Positions 45,587 to 55,408 of a stretch of 58,355 nt of DNA are shown one piece after another. Source of the stretch: Winogradskyella sp. (GTDB lineage Bacteria; Bacteroidota; Bacteroidia; Flavobacteriales; Flavobacteriaceae); NCBI GenBank assembly GCA_004211785.1, contig SHBX01000015.1, forward strand, positions 1 through 58,355, read 5' to 3'. Both the position numbers and the translations under genes were made by a program. The notes beneath the pieces are model-generated. The model saw nothing but the letters and a program-made list of their open reading frames with translations, ran no database searches and was not told the origin of the DNA. Each line of letters opens with the position of its first letter. The stretch's first letter is position 1.

Positions 45587-45612
45587 GTATTGAATACAAA
45601 TCAATCAATCAA

Positions 45613-48399
45613 ATGAAACGAACACTTATTCTCTTTGCTTTACTTTTTTCTGCTCATGTGCTTTCTCAACAAAAATCATTTAAAATTGAAGGTTTACTTA
45701 TAGCAGAAGATACTAAGACACCTTTAGAATCAGCTACAGTTTACTTACAACGTGTTAAAGATAGTAGCTTAGTTACATATACTATTACGGATAGCCAAGG
45801 GAAGTTTTCATTGCAAGATAAAACCTATGACGATTTCTTGAATTTGTATATATCATACGTAGGCTATTCTACACATTTTCAAAAAATAGCTATTGATAAA
45901 GAGAATATTAATTTGGGTTCTATTTCACTTAAAATTGATGACAATGCATTGGATGAGGTGGTAATAAAAGCTACACCGCCAATAACTGTAAAGAAAGATA
46001 CCTTAGAGTTTAATGTGGCATCATTTAAAACAAAAAAGAATGCTACTGTAGAAGATTTACTTAAAAAATTACCTGGAGTTGAAGTTGATGCAGCTGGGAG
46101 TATTACTGTTAATGGTAAGAGCGTAAATAAGATTTTGGTAAACGGTAAGCCTTTCTTTGGCGATGACCCAACGATAACTACACGTAATTTAACCAAAGAG
46201 ATTATAGACAAAGTTCAAATTACAGATACAAAAACCAAAGCTCAAGCTTTTGCTGGTGAAAAAGGTGATGATGAAAACAAAACCTTAAATCTCACAATAA
46301 AAGAAGAGAATAATAAAGGCGTCTTTGGACGTTTATCTGCTGGAGGCGGAACTGACGAACGGAATGAGTTTGCAGGTATCCTAAATCTCTTTGATAATGA
46401 TAGGCGAATAAGCGTATTGGCAGGCGGCAATAATATTAATTCACCCAATTTTAGTTTTGGTGAGATTGAGAAGATGCTCGGTGGAAGTATATCGTCTGTA
46501 AGTGTCAATAGTAATGGGAATTTTTCAATAAATGGACGTTCTTTTGGCGGTGGCGGTCAGGGTATTATTACCTCAAGAAATGCAGGTGCTAATTATGCAG
46601 ATGTTTTGACTAAAGGTTTTGATGTGTCCTCGGATTATTTTTATTCACGTAGTAGTTCAGAAAATGACAGTAGAGTAGAACGAGAAAATATTTTACCAGA
46701 TGCCCGTTTCTTTACCAACTCTACATCTCGCGAGACTTCAGATAATGATAACCATCGTTTTAATGCTGCTTTTGATATAGAAGTTGACTCTACATTTTTA
46801 ATCAACATAAGACCATCTTTTAATTATGTAAAAAATCAACGTCTTAATAACCGTTTTGATGAAACTTTTGATGAAAACCAAGACCTAACCAATCAATCTA
46901 CATTTGAGTCATTTTCAGAATCTGAAGTTAGACGTTTTAATACAGATGTAGATGTTACAAAGCGTTTTGGTAAAAACGAAAGCTTCTTAAAGTTTGCTTT
47001 TGAAACTGAATTTAGTAAAACTGACGGAGATGATTTTCAAGTTTCTGAAACATTAATAACGGACCCAAATGTAAATGATATTTTAAGAGATCAGCAAACT
47101 ACCAATATGTCTGACTTTAACAGATATCGTCTAAGTAGTACCTATCGTATACCGTTAATTGCAAAGGAACTTTTTCTGGACGCCAAGTTAAGTCATCTTT
47201 CAGAAGTTAGGAATAGCCAAAACTCAACTTTTGATTTTAACGATGCAACCTTAGAGTACGATTTATTTAATACAGATTTAAGTTCTGATTTTAAATTCAC
47301 AAATCGAAGAACAACACCAAGTTTAGACTTGAGTTATAGAAAAGACAAGCTTAGAGTTAGTCTAGAAGTAGGTTACGTGTTTAGAACATTAGAAAATGAA
47401 GATGATTTAAGACCTACATTTAGTGCAAAAGAACGTTTTGATGCCATAGAGCTTGATGGCAATTTTAATTATAGGTTTAGTGACAAATCTTCTTTCTATT
47501 CTGGATATAGCTTATCTAATAGGCCACCTCAATTAAGGCAGTTGCAAGCTTTTCAGGATGTCTCAAACCCATTAAATATAGTGGTTGGTAATCCAGAATT
47601 AGAACCATCTAATGATTACAGAATTTATATGGGTTTTAATAATTTCGACTTTCAAAAACGTACAGGTATTTTTCTTAACCTGAATGCCTCAACGACACAA
47701 GATGAAATAGTTACACGTTCAACTGTTGATGAAAACTTTGTAAGAACAACGACTTACGACAATGTTAATGGTAATTATAGAATTCGTGGTGGCGGAAGTT
47801 TCAGAAAATCGTATAAAGTAGACTCGTTGCGTACCGTAAAACTAAACTTTGGATTTAATGGAGGCATAAACAAACGCATCAACTTTAATAATGATATAAA
47901 ATATGCATCTAACAACACCAATTTAGGACCAAGATTTGGTGTGACATTTAATTGGAAAGATGTTATGGAAATAACACCTACGTATAACCTGTCTTATAAC
48001 ATTACTCGTTTTGATTTGGTAGATTTTGATAATCAAGAATTTTTAACGCATAATTTAAGAATAAGAACAGCAATGTTCTTACCAAAAAAGTTTGAATGGC
48101 GTAACGATATTAACTACAATTATAACCCTAATGTGGCTGTAGGCTTCCAGAAATTTGCTTGGTTTTGGAATTCTACTTTAGCATATTCGTTTCTCAAGGA
48201 CAAAGCAACATTAACATTAAAAGCTTATGACATATTAAATCAGAATACAAATGCAAGGAGAATAGCTACTGCAGATTATATACAAGATTCTCAGAGTACA
48301 GTATTGCAGCAATATTTTATGCTAAGTTTTAGTTGGAAATTTAATAGCTTAGGTAGCAAAGGAAAAACAAATTCTAATAGCTTTATAATTTTAGATTAG
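45613..48399 (+). CDS. Outer-membrane beta-barrel protein (TonB-receptor-like, OMP_b-brl_3)
   Basis: A 928-residue protein. The start is the ATG at 45613, which opens a signal peptide (MKRTLILFALLFSAHVLSQQ); an upstream TTG would place the two palindromes in the coding region. A carboxypeptidase-regulatory-like domain covers about 23-110, then a plug-like segment (LLKKLPGVEVDAAGSITVNG, VNKILVNGKPFFGDDP) at about 130-225. The remainder is an aromatic-rich beta-barrel. It lacks an obvious TonB box, as is usual for this Bacteroidota subgroup, which is widespread and mostly uncharacterised. No SusD-like partner is present nearby, so it is not a typical polysaccharide-utilisation receptor. Confidence 0.88.
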   Translation: MKRTLILFALLFSAHVLSQQKSFKIEGLLIAEDTKTPLESATVYLQRVKDSSLVTYTITDSQGKFSLQDKTYDDFLNLYISYVGYSTHFQKIAIDKENINLGSISLKIDDNALDEVVIKATPPITVKKDTLEFNVASFKTKKNATVEDLLKKLPGVEVDAAGSITVNGKSVNKILVNGKPFFGDDPTITTRNLTKEIIDKVQITDTKTKAQAFAGEKGDDENKTLNLTIKEENNKGVFGRLSAGGGTDERNEFAGILNLFDNDRRISVLAGGNNINSPNFSFGEIEKMLGGSISSVSVNSNGNFSINGRSFGGGGQGIITSRNAGANYADVLTKGFDVSSDYFYSRSSSENDSRVERENILPDARFFTNSTSRETSDNDNHRFNAAFDIEVDSTFLINIRPSFNYVKNQRLNNRFDETFDENQDLTNQSTFESFSESEVRRFNTDVDVTKRFGKNESFLKFAFETEFSKTDGDDFQVSETLITDPNVNDILRDQQTTNMSDFNRYRLSSTYRIPLIAKELFLDAKLSHLSEVRNSQNSTFDFNDATLEYDLFNTDLSSDFKFTNRRTTPSLDLSYRKDKLRVSLEVGYVFRTLENEDDLRPTFSAKERFDAIELDGNFNYRFSDKSSFYSGYSLSNRPPQLRQLQAFQDVSNPLNIVVGNPELEPSNDYRIYMGFNNFDFQKRTGIFLNLNASTTQDEIVTRSTVDENFVRTTTYDNVNGNYRIRGGGSFRKSYKVDSLRTVKLNFGFNGGINKRINFNNDIKYASNNTNLGPRFGVTFNWKDVMEITPTYNLSYNITRFDLVDFDNQEFLTHNLRIRTAMFLPKKFEWRNDINYNYNPNVAVGFQKFAWFWNSTLAYSFLKDKATLTLKAYDILNQNTNARRIATADYIQDSQSTVLQQYFMLSFSWKFNSLGSKGKTNSNSFIILD

Positions 48400-48413
48400 G
48401 GAAATAGTAGAAA

Positions 48414-49229
48414 TTACCATCCGCCGGAAGCACCACCACCACCAAAACTGCCGCCGCCGAATCCACCTCCGAATCCACCGCTTGAGCTTCCGCCACCAAA
48501 ACCACCAAAGCCCCCAGAAGAAGAACCGCTTCTGTAGCTGCCTCGTCCCATATTACTTAAGATGATGGCCTCTAATATACTTGTGCCATTTTTACGATTA
48601 CCTCTATTCCCGCCGCCACGACCGCCTTTATGTTTTGATATGGCAATAATAAAGATGATAAAAATGATGAATAAAAAGAATAATAATCCAAATGGAAATT
48701 CATTATTAGAAGATGATTGTCTTGAGCCTTGATATTCGCCTGTTAAAACTTCAAAAATAGCATCGGCACCACGGTTGAGTCCACCATAATAATAATTGCG
48801 TTTAAAGTAAGGGATGATATCTCTATCAATGATGCGCTTACTCATGGCGTCAGTCAATAAATGTTCTACACCATAACCCGTATTAATAGCTATTTTACGG
48901 TCATTTTTTGCAAGTAAAATAAGAACACCGTTATCTTCTTTTTCTTGACCAATTCCCCATTTCTGACCCCATTGCGCACCTAGATAATTGATATTTTCAC
49001 CTTCAGTTGAAGGTATAGTTATAATGACGATTTGTGTTGAAGTAGTATCAGAATATCGTACTAACTTCTGTTCAAGATTATTTTTTTCTGAGGCCGAAAA
49101 TAAATTGATGTAATCATAAACACTAGTCTGAAATTCTGGAATATCTGGGATTTGATATTGAGCCTCAGCAGTTTTAAAACTGAAGAATAAAATCAATAGA
49201 ATAATGATGAACTTCCAACGCTTCTTCAT
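48414..49229 (-). CDS. TPM-domain protein with Gly/Ser-rich tail (YgcG-like)
   Basis: A 271-residue membrane protein. Signal peptide 1-23 (ending AEAQ), TPM domain at about 35-155 with DYINLFSASEKNNLEQKL and IAINTGYGVEHLLTD, a transmembrane segment at about 178-198, a basic linker, and a C-terminal tail made almost only of Gly, Ser and Phe, ending GASGGW. This is the standard build of TPM-phosphatase/YgcG proteins, often linked to LemA and membrane-stress phenotypes; the biochemical role is unsettled. Its start overlaps the stop of the second TPM gene by 4 bp. It is convergent with the beta-barrel gene, with only 14 bp between stops and no terminator seen. Confidence 0.92.
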   Translation of the reverse strand: MKKRWKFIIILLILFFSFKTAEAQYQIPDIPEFQTSVYDYINLFSASEKNNLEQKLVRYSDTTSTQIVIITIPSTEGENINYLGAQWGQKWGIGQEKEDNGVLILLAKNDRKIAINTGYGVEHLLTDAMSKRIIDRDIIPYFKRNYYYGGLNRGADAIFEVLTGEYQGSRQSSSNNEFPFGLLFFLFIIFIIFIIAISKHKGGRGGGNRGNRKNGTSILEAIILSNMGRGSYRSGSSSGGFGGFGGGSSSGGFGGGFGGGSFGGGGASGGW

Positions 49230-49663
49230 CCTTTAGAAATTGTGTTATCGAGTTCGTCAGTATCGCCATGAAACCAAGGGAAATATTTAGATAACTCTTG
49301 TCCAGACTTTTTAACTCCTTCAATTAAGCCCTGTGCAAACTCCCCGTTTTTAAAATGTGTAGCAATACTATCTTTTGTAGCATCCCAAAAATCTTTACTA
49401 ACAGCTTCATTAATGCCTTTATCGCCATAGATTACAAAACTTTTTTTATCTACAGCAACATAGATTAAAACACCATTTTGTTCTTTGGTATTATCCATCT
49501 TTAAATAATGAAAAACCTCCATAGCGTGCTTAAAAATATCGCCAGTACAATTTTGTTCTATGTGCACACGTATTTCTCCAGAAGTGTTTTTTTCAGCATT
49601 ACGGATAGCAGCAACAATAGCTTCTTCTTCAGATGCCGTTAGAAAGTTTTCAATATTTGACAT
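49226..49663 (-). CDS. Short TPM-domain protein
   Basis: A 145-residue protein consisting of one TPM domain (TSGEIRVHIEQNC, NGVLIYVAVDKKSFVIYGDK) without signal peptide or membrane segment, so it is probably cytoplasmic-facing. It lies between the LemA gene (17 bp gap) and the longer TPM gene (4-bp overlap), an arrangement common in Bacteroidota. The two TPM proteins may act on opposite sides of the membrane; that is inference from topology only. Confidence 0.9.
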   Translation of the reverse strand: MSNIENFLTASEEEAIVAAIRNAEKNTSGEIRVHIEQNCTGDIFKHAMEVFHYLKMDNTKEQNGVLIYVAVDKKSFVIYGDKGINEAVSKDFWDATKDSIATHFKNGEFAQGLIEGVKKSGQELSKYFPWFHGDTDELDNTISKG

Positions 49664-49680
49664 GATTGTCTTTAATCGAT

Positions 49681-50277
49681 TTAGTCGAAATCAAATTCTA
49701 CATCTGGTGCGTTTTCGCTTCCAGCATCAGATTTATATAATGGCATACCGTCAAAACCTCTCATGCTAGCAACAATGTTAGTTGGTATTTTCTTTATTGT
49801 AATATTATAATCTCCTGCCAAATTGTTAAATTTATTTCGTTCAACATTTATGCGATTTTCTGTGCCTTCGAGTTGAGATTGTAACTCTAAAAAATTCTGA
49901 TTAGCTTTTAGTTCTGGGTAGCGTTCAACAGAAACTAAAAGTCTAGATAAAGCTCCGCTTAATCCAGATTGAGCTTGTTGAAATTGAGCAATGTTTTCTG
50001 CAGTTAAATTGCTAGCATCTATGGTAGTTGATGTTGCTTTTGCTCTAGCTTCTATAACTTCTCTTAAAGTAGTTCTTTCAAAATCAGCTGCACCTTGTAC
50101 GGTTTTTACTAAGTTTCCTATAAGGTCGTTACGTCTTTGGTAACTACTTTCTACATTGGCCCATTGAGCCTGAGCTAATCCTTCTTTTTCGACTAACATA
50201 TTATTGACGCCGACACCCCATTTTAACCCTAATAGAATAAGTGCAACAATAATAATTAAAGGCATCCATTTTTTCAT
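49681..50277 (-). CDS. lemA: LemA family protein
   Basis: A 198-residue protein with a single N-terminal membrane anchor (about 5-23) and a long helical body: VNNMLVEKEGLAQAQWANVE, QRRNDLIGNLVKTVQGAADF, then RYPELKANQNFLELQSQLEG and NRINVERNKFNNLAGDYN, all hallmarks of LemA. The function is not established; it is regularly encoded with TPM proteins. It lies 12 bp after the MerR-like regulator gene, which may control this cluster. Confidence 0.95.
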   Translation of the reverse strand: MKKWMPLIIIVALILLGLKWGVGVNNMLVEKEGLAQAQWANVESSYQRRNDLIGNLVKTVQGAADFERTTLREVIEARAKATSTTIDASNLTAENIAQFQQAQSGLSGALSRLLVSVERYPELKANQNFLELQSQLEGTENRINVERNKFNNLAGDYNITIKKIPTNIVASMRGFDGMPLYKSDAGSENAPDVEFDFD

Positions 50278-50289
50278 AATTGGTTGATT

Positions 50290-50619
50290 TTAAAGTTGTG
50301 TTTTTATTTTAATGAGTTTTGCTTTAATGCCTTCAAGCTTTGCTATAATTTCAAAGTTGTTTAAAGCATCTTGTTTTTCTTCTTTAATGTGAGTTTTAGC
50401 ACCTTCTAATGTAAAACCTCGTTCTTTTACCAAATGATAAATAAATCTAAGGTTCTTAATATCTTCGGGTGTGAATTTTCGGTTACCTTTTGCGTTTTTT
50501 TTCGGCTTTATAACATCAAATTCCTTTTCCCAAAAACGAATAAGAGAGGTGTTGACATTAAAAGCCTTGGCAACTTCGCCAATGCCATAGTAACGCTTTT
50601 CTGGTAAATCTATATGCAT
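50290..50619 (-). CDS. MerR-family transcriptional regulator
   Basis: A 109-residue protein with a MerR-type winged helix at about 9-78: YYGIGEVAKAFNVNTSLIRF, WEKEFDVIKPKKN, FTPEDIKNLRFIYHLVKERG, followed by a short coiled coil. There is no effector-binding domain and no cysteine pattern for metals, so it belongs to the small, effector-less MerR proteins common in Bacteroidota. It lies 3 bp after the M23 peptidase gene and 12 bp before lemA, and is likely co-transcribed with both. Confidence 0.92.
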   Translation of the reverse strand: MHIDLPEKRYYGIGEVAKAFNVNTSLIRFWEKEFDVIKPKKNAKGNRKFTPEDIKNLRFIYHLVKERGFTLEGAKTHIKEEKQDALNNFEIIAKLEGIKAKLIKIKTQL

Positions 50620-50622
50620 CTA

Positions 50623-51594
50623 TTAATCTAAAGATTGATTTTCTAGAGAGGCTTTCTCTAAAAGTTCATTAAACTCTTGAGCAGATAAGTTTCCGTAGTA
50701 GAAATTTATAGGGTTGATACGTTCTCCATCTTTAAAAACTTCGTAATGTAAGTGAGGTGCTTCAGAACGTCCAGTACTGCCTACAAAACCGATAAGGTCA
50801 CCACGTTTTACACGTTGATTTATACGAACATTATACTTGTACAAATGTGCATAGAGAGACACATAACCATGACCATGATCTATACGAATATGTTTTCCGT
50901 AACCAGAAGAACTATTATCTGCACGTTTTATAATGCCATCGCCAGACGCGAAAATTGGTGTACCTCTTGGCGCAGTAAAATCCATACCATAATGAAACTT
51001 ACGCACTTTGGTAAAAGGGTCAGTTCTGTAGCCATAACCAGATGCCATACGTGTTAGGTCTTCGTTTTTAACAGGTTGTATAGCTGGTATTGCCTCAAGA
51101 AACTTCTCCTTGTCTTTGGCTAAAATGGCAATCTCATCTAGTGATTTAGATTGTACAACCATTGCTTTCTCTAGGATATCTAAACGTTTATTACTTTCAC
51201 TGACTAATGCTGAATTATCAAAACCTTCAAACTTTTTGTAGCGATTAATACCACCAAAACCGGCACGACGCTGTTCTTCAGGGATTGGATTGGCTTCAAA
51301 ATATAGACGGTAAATAGCATTGTCGCGTTCTTCAATATTTTCGAGAACAGTAATAGCATCATCCATACGTTTGTTAAGCAAATCGTATTGTAATTCCATA
51401 TTCTCTAATTCTCTTGCGAGTTCTCTTTCTTTTGGAGATTCAAAGAAATAACTTCCGCCAATAACTATGAAGAAAGCAAATAGGGCAGCGGCTAATAAAA
51501 ACGCAACAGCATACTTAGCAGTCGTACGCTTTTTACGTCTTATTTTACGATACGATAATGTTTCAGAATCGTAATAGTATTTTACTTTAGCCAT
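50623..51594 (-). CDS. M23-family murein endopeptidase, membrane-anchored
   Basis: A 323-residue LytM/M23 protein. A basic N-terminus precedes a single membrane anchor (about 28-48), then a coiled coil (about 55-165), then the peptidase domain (about 180-300). Zinc ligands H201, D205 (FHYGMDF) and H283 (HLHYE) and catalytic histidines H250 and H281 are all present, so it should be active in cutting peptidoglycan crosslinks rather than a degenerate EnvC-like activator. It is the first gene of the cluster that runs through the MerR, LemA and TPM genes, and is divergent from alaS. Confidence 0.92.
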   Translation of the reverse strand: MAKVKYYYDSETLSYRKIRRKKRTTAKYAVAFLLAAALFAFFIVIGGSYFFESPKERELARELENMELQYDLLNKRMDDAITVLENIEERDNAIYRLYFEANPIPEEQRRAGFGGINRYKKFEGFDNSALVSESNKRLDILEKAMVVQSKSLDEIAILAKDKEKFLEAIPAIQPVKNEDLTRMASGYGYRTDPFTKVRKFHYGMDFTAPRGTPIFASGDGIIKRADNSSSGYGKHIRIDHGHGYVSLYAHLYKYNVRINQRVKRGDLIGFVGSTGRSEAPHLHYEVFKDGERINPINFYYGNLSAQEFNELLEKASLENQSLD

Positions 51595-51608
51595 ATCTTA
51601 AAATGTTC

Positions 51609-51616
51609 TATTTTTG
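51609..51616 (+). promoter_or_regulatory. Possible -7 element (TATTTTTG) for alaS
   Basis: It matches TAnnTTTG and would give an alaS leader of roughly 120 nt. It faces a minus-strand match at 51637-51644, so the two transcripts would overlap at their 5' ends if both are used. Confidence 0.4.
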
Positions 51617-51636
51617 TGCCGAACTAGAACAATATA

Positions 51637-51644
51637 CAAATATA
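51637..51644 (-). promoter_or_regulatory. Possible -7 element (TATATTTG on the minus strand) for the M23 gene cluster
   Basis: The plus sequence CAAATATA is the reverse complement of a TAnnTTTG match, about 43 bp before the M23 start on the minus strand. Confidence 0.4.
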
Positions 51645-51739
51645 AAAATACTTTCGCATTTAGTGTGATTTATGAAGATGGTTGTAGGACCATAAAATAT
51701 GAAAGTGCCTATTATTCCAGATTAAATACAATTAAAAAA

Positions 51740-54367
51740 ATGAAGTCTCAAGACATCCGTAATACATTCCTTGATTTTTTCAAAAAGAAAGAACACCTTA
51801 TTGTGCCTTCTGCGCCTATGGTTGTAAAGAATGACCCAACTTTAATGTTTGTTAATTCAGGTATGGCACCATTTAAGGAATATTTTTTAGGAAACTCGGA
51901 GCCTAAGAAAAATAGAATTTCTGACTCCCAAAAATGTTTAAGAGTTTCTGGTAAGCATAACGATTTAGAAGAGGTTGGCTACGACACCTATCACCATACT
52001 TTATTCGAAATGTTAGGCAATTGGAGTTTTGGAGATTATTTTAAAGAAGAAGCTATCGCTTGGGCTTGGGAATTATTAATTGATGTTTACGGTATAAAAA
52101 AAGACATGCTTTACGTCACTGTTTTTGAAGGTAGTGATGATAAAGATAACCTTGATATGGATACAGAAGCTTATGATATTTGGAAACAATACATTGCTGA
52201 AGATCGTATCCTAAAAGGCAATAAAGATGATAATTTCTGGGAAATGGGTGATCAAGGTCCATGTGGTCCTTGTAGTGAGATACATGTAGATATTCGCTCT
52301 GATGAAGAAAAAGCAAAAGTAGATGGTAAGTCTTTAGTAAATATGGATCATCCACAAGTTGTAGAAATCTGGAACTTGGTTTTCATGCAATACAACCGAA
52401 AAGCTAGTGGACATTTAGAAGCTTTACCTAATAAACATATAGATACAGGAATGGGCTTTGAGCGTCTTTGTATGGTTTTACAAGACGTACAATCTAATTA
52501 TGATACTGATGTGTTTACACCAATCATTCGTGAGATAGAAACTATCACAAATTCTACTTACGAAAATGTTGAAACTCCTGAAGAAAAAGTAGATATTGCA
52601 ATTCGTGTGATTTCTGACCATGTTAGAGCAGTAGCATTTTCAATTGCTGACGGGCAATTGCCAAGTAATACAGGCGCAGGTTATGTAATACGTCGAATTT
52701 TAAGACGTGCGATTCGTTATGGGTTTACGTTTTTAAATCAGAAAGAACCTTTTATATATCGCTTAGTTGATATTTTGAGTAAAAAGATGGGAAAAGCTTT
52801 CCCAGAATTAAAAGCTCAAAAACAATTAATTGAAAATGTGATAAAAGAAGAAGAAGCATCATTTTTAAGAACATTAGAGCAAGGTTTAATTTTACTTGAT
52901 GCTATTATAAAAGAAACCAAAGGCGATACCATTTCTGGAGAAAAAGCTTTTGAATTGTATGATACTTTTGGTTTCCCTATTGATTTAACAGCTCTAATTC
53001 TTTCTGAAAAAGATTTAAAACTAGACCAGAAAGGCTTCGAAGAACATTTACAGATACAAAAAAATCGTTCGCGCAAAGCAAGTGAAATGTCTACAGATGA
53101 TTGGACAATTTTAGTTGATGATGCTGAGCAAGAATTTGTTGGCTATGATACACTTGAAACTAATGTAAAAATTACGAGATACAGAAAGGTCACTTCAAAA
53201 AAAGATGGCGAAATGTATCAATTGGTATTTAATCTAACACCGTTTTATGCAGAAGGTGGTGGACAAGTTGGTGATAAAGGTTATTTGCAAGACACCCATG
53301 GAGATGTTGTATATATAATAGATACTAAGAAAGAGAACAACGTTATTATTCACTTTACTAAAAATTTGCCTAAACATTTAAACGAAACGTTTAAGGCAGT
53401 CGTAGATGAAAAACAACGTTATAGAACAGAGTGTAATCATACAGCAACACATCTGTTGCATCAGGCACTCCGTGAAGTGTTAGGCGACCATGTAGAGCAG
53501 AAAGGTTCTGCGGTACATTCAAAATATTTACGTTTTGATTTTTCACATTTCTCAAAGCTAACAGTTGAAGAATTAAGAGATGTAGAGAATTTTGTGAATG
53601 GACGTATTGAAGGCAAACTACCCTTAGAAGAAAACAGAAACGTACCAATGGATCAAGCCATTAATGAAGGTGCTATGGCTTTGTTTGGCGAAAAGTATGG
53701 TGACGCTGTAAGAACCATAAGATTTGGGCAGTCCATTGAATTATGTGGAGGAACTCATGTAAAGAACACAAGCGATATTTGGCATTTTAAAATCCGCTCA
53801 GAAGGAGCTGTTGCAGCTGGTATTAGACGTATAGAAGCAATTACTAACGATGCTGTAAAAGACTTCTATTTTGAAAATAATCGAGTCTATTTCGAGATGA
53901 GAGATTTGCTTAATAATGCTCAAGAGCCACTTAAAGCTCTACAAAACTTACAAGTTGAGAATAGCGATTTAAAAAAGCAAATAGAACAATTATTAAAAGA
54001 TAAAGCCAAAAACCTAAAAGGCGATTTAAAAAGCGAAATCGCTGAATTTAATGGCGTACAGTTTTTAGCTAAAAAAGTAGACTTAGATGCTGGGGGTATT
54101 AAAGACTTATGTTTTGAGTTAGGTAGCCAATACGATAATCTGTTTTTATTATTTGGCGCTGAAAATAACGGAAAAGCAGTTTTGTCTTGTTATGTCTCAA
54201 AGGAATTAGTATCAAGTATGGGCTTAAATGCAGGCACAATTGTCAGAGAACTTGGAAAACATATTCAAGGTGGTGGTGGTGGTCAGCCATTTTTCGCGAC
54301 TGCTGGTGGTAAAAATCCAGCAGGTATTGAAACTGCTTTAAAGGCAGCAAGTAATTATATTAAATAA
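51740..54367 (+). CDS. alaS: Alanyl-tRNA synthetase
   Basis: An 875-residue enzyme that charges tRNA-Ala. The start is the ATG at 51740, giving the standard [17 protein letters not shown]; in-frame upstream sequence is unrelated leader. The class II aminoacylation domain has [20 protein letters not shown] and [13 protein letters not shown]. The editing domain has [13 protein letters not shown] (HxxxH) and the zinc-binding [11 protein letters not shown], and the C-Ala domain includes a [17 protein letters not shown] end. All active-site motifs are intact. Translation may be coupled with the next gene, whose TTG start lies one base after the alaS stop. Confidence 0.97.
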   Translation: MKSQDIRNTFLDFFKKKEHLIVPSAPMVVKNDPTLMFVNSGMAPFKEYFLGNSEPKKNRISDSQKCLRVSGKHNDLEEVGYDTYHHTLFEMLGNWSFGDYFKEEAIAWAWELLIDVYGIKKDMLYVTVFEGSDDKDNLDMDTEAYDIWKQYIAEDRILKGNKDDNFWEMGDQGPCGPCSEIHVDIRSDEEKAKVDGKSLVNMDHPQVVEIWNLVFMQYNRKASGHLEALPNKHIDTGMGFERLCMVLQDVQSNYDTDVFTPIIREIETITNSTYENVETPEEKVDIAIRVISDHVRAVAFSIADGQLPSNTGAGYVIRRILRRAIRYGFTFLNQKEPFIYRLVDILSKKMGKAFPELKAQKQLIENVIKEEEASFLRTLEQGLILLDAIIKETKGDTISGEKAFELYDTFGFPIDLTALILSEKDLKLDQKGFEEHLQIQKNRSRKASEMSTDDWTILVDDAEQEFVGYDTLETNVKITRYRKVTSKKDGEMYQLVFNLTPFYAEGGGQVGDKGYLQDTHGDVVYIIDTKKENNVIIHFTKNLPKHLNETFKAVVDEKQRYRTECNHTATHLLHQALREVLGDHVEQKGSAVHSKYLRFDFSHFSKLTVEELRDVENFVNGRIEGKLPLEENRNVPMDQAINEGAMALFGEKYGDAVRTIRFGQSIELCGGTHVKNTSDIWHFKIRSEGAVAAGIRRIEAITNDAVKDFYFENNRVYFEMRDLLNNAQEPLKALQNLQVENSDLKKQIEQLLKDKAKNLKGDLKSEIAEFNGVQFLAKKVDLDAGGIKDLCFELGSQYDNLFLLFGAENNGKAVLSCYVSKELVSSMGLNAGTIVRELGKHIQGGGGGQPFFATAGGKNPAGIETALKAASNYIK

Positions 54368-54368
54368 A

Positions 54369-55331
54369 TTGAACCTTCAAACCAAAATACCATTACTACC
54401 ACAACGTTTTAATCAGATAGATTATAACTCTAAAGTATTGTTGTTAGGTTCATGTTTTTCAGAAAATATTGGCGGTAAATTTCAGTATTTCAAATTCCGA
54501 AGTTTACAAAATCCATTTGGTATCCAGTTCCATCCTTTAGCAATAGAGCAATTAATTACAGATGCGATTAATCAAAAGGAATATACGCAAAAAGATATCT
54601 TTTTCCATAACGAGCAATGGCATTGTTTTGATGCACATTCTAGATTAAGTCATACATCAAAAGATGAATTGCTGTCTCAACTTAATCGAGGAATAAGTGA
54701 TGCTTATGATTACCTTAAACAAGCTAGTCATATTATCATAACTCTAGGTACAGCTTGGGCTTATCGATATATTGAAACTGACCAATATGTTGCTAATTGT
54801 CATAAAATACCACAGAAAAAGTTCTTAAAAGAGTTACTTTCAATAGACCAAATTTCTGAATCTCTAGAAGCTATTGTTAGTTTAGTAAAATCAGTAAATA
54901 CTGAGGTAAATTTTATATTTACAATTTCGCCTGTAAGGCATATTAAAGATGGCTTAGTAGAAAACACCTTAAGCAAATCTCATTTAATTACAGCGATTCA
55001 TCAATTTCTTAAAGATAAGCGGTCGCAGAGCGGAGTCGAAGCGTATTTTCCGTCTTATGAAATTATGATGGACGAACTACGTGATTACAGATTCTACAAA
55101 GAGGACATGTTGCATCCAAATCGATTGTCCATAGATTATGTCTGGGAGAAATTTGCTAGTGTATGGTTACATCAAGACACTCAGCAAACAATGAATGAGG
55201 TCGATACAATTCAAAAAGGCTTAGCACATAAACCTTTTAATCCTGAGTCTGAAGCACATCAAAAGTTTATTGAAAACTTAGAGGTTAAGATATTACAACT
55301 CAAAAATAACTATACACATATAGAATTTTAA
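54369..55331 (+). CDS. GSCFA-domain protein (SGNH-hydrolase-like)
   Basis: A 320-residue protein with the name-giving motif LLLGSCFSENIG near the N-terminus, then NPFGIQFHP, ITLGTAWAYRY, ISPVRHIKDG and DMLHPNRLSIDY. The family looks like an SGNH/GDSL-type esterase with Ser in GSCFS and His in the LHPN motif, but no substrate is known. The likely start is a TTG at 54369 because it gives MNLQTKIPLLPQRFN, the usual family beginning; no ATG exists before the conserved motif. It directly follows alaS. Confidence 0.9.
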   Translation: MNLQTKIPLLPQRFNQIDYNSKVLLLGSCFSENIGGKFQYFKFRSLQNPFGIQFHPLAIEQLITDAINQKEYTQKDIFFHNEQWHCFDAHSRLSHTSKDELLSQLNRGISDAYDYLKQASHIIITLGTAWAYRYIETDQYVANCHKIPQKKFLKELLSIDQISESLEAIVSLVKSVNTEVNFIFTISPVRHIKDGLVENTLSKSHLITAIHQFLKDKRSQSGVEAYFPSYEIMMDELRDYRFYKEDMLHPNRLSIDYVWEKFASVWLHQDTQQTMNEVDTIQKGLAHKPFNPESEAHQKFIENLEVKILQLKNNYTHIEF

Positions 55332-55333
55332 GT

Positions 55334-55353
55334 AATACGACATTTGTCGTATT
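55334..55353. promoter_or_regulatory. Perfect palindrome AATACGACA-TT-TGTCGTATT, operator-like
   Basis: A 20-bp perfect palindrome just after the GSCFA stop. A possible promoter follows (-33 TTG at 55352, 20 bp, then CAATTTTG at 55375-55382), so the palindrome overlaps the -33 region, where a repressor would act. The ACA-N2-TGT core recalls BlaI/CopY-type operators. It lacks a T tract and is unlikely to be a simple terminator. Confidence 0.5.
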
Positions 55354-55408
55354 GTGAAATTATACTTCGTTCACCAATTTTGTGATATAAAAACAAACTA
55401 TTTATATC

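Noticed and set aside
45562..45612. TTG start at 45562 for the beta-barrel protein
   Set aside because: The ATG at 45613 directly opens a good signal peptide, and the upstream segment consists of palindromic operator-like DNA.
45613..48399. SusC-type polysaccharide-utilisation receptor
   Set aside because: There is no SusD partner, no glycoside hydrolase nearby, and the barrel type (OMP_b-brl_3-like) differs from SusC; length and plug are also shorter.
51614..51739. N-terminal extension of AlaS, or a T-box or other riboswitch in its leader
   Set aside because: The standard AlaS N-terminus starts at 51740. The leader shows no T-box motifs (which are not expected in Bacteroidota), and only a weak 5-bp hairpin could be found.
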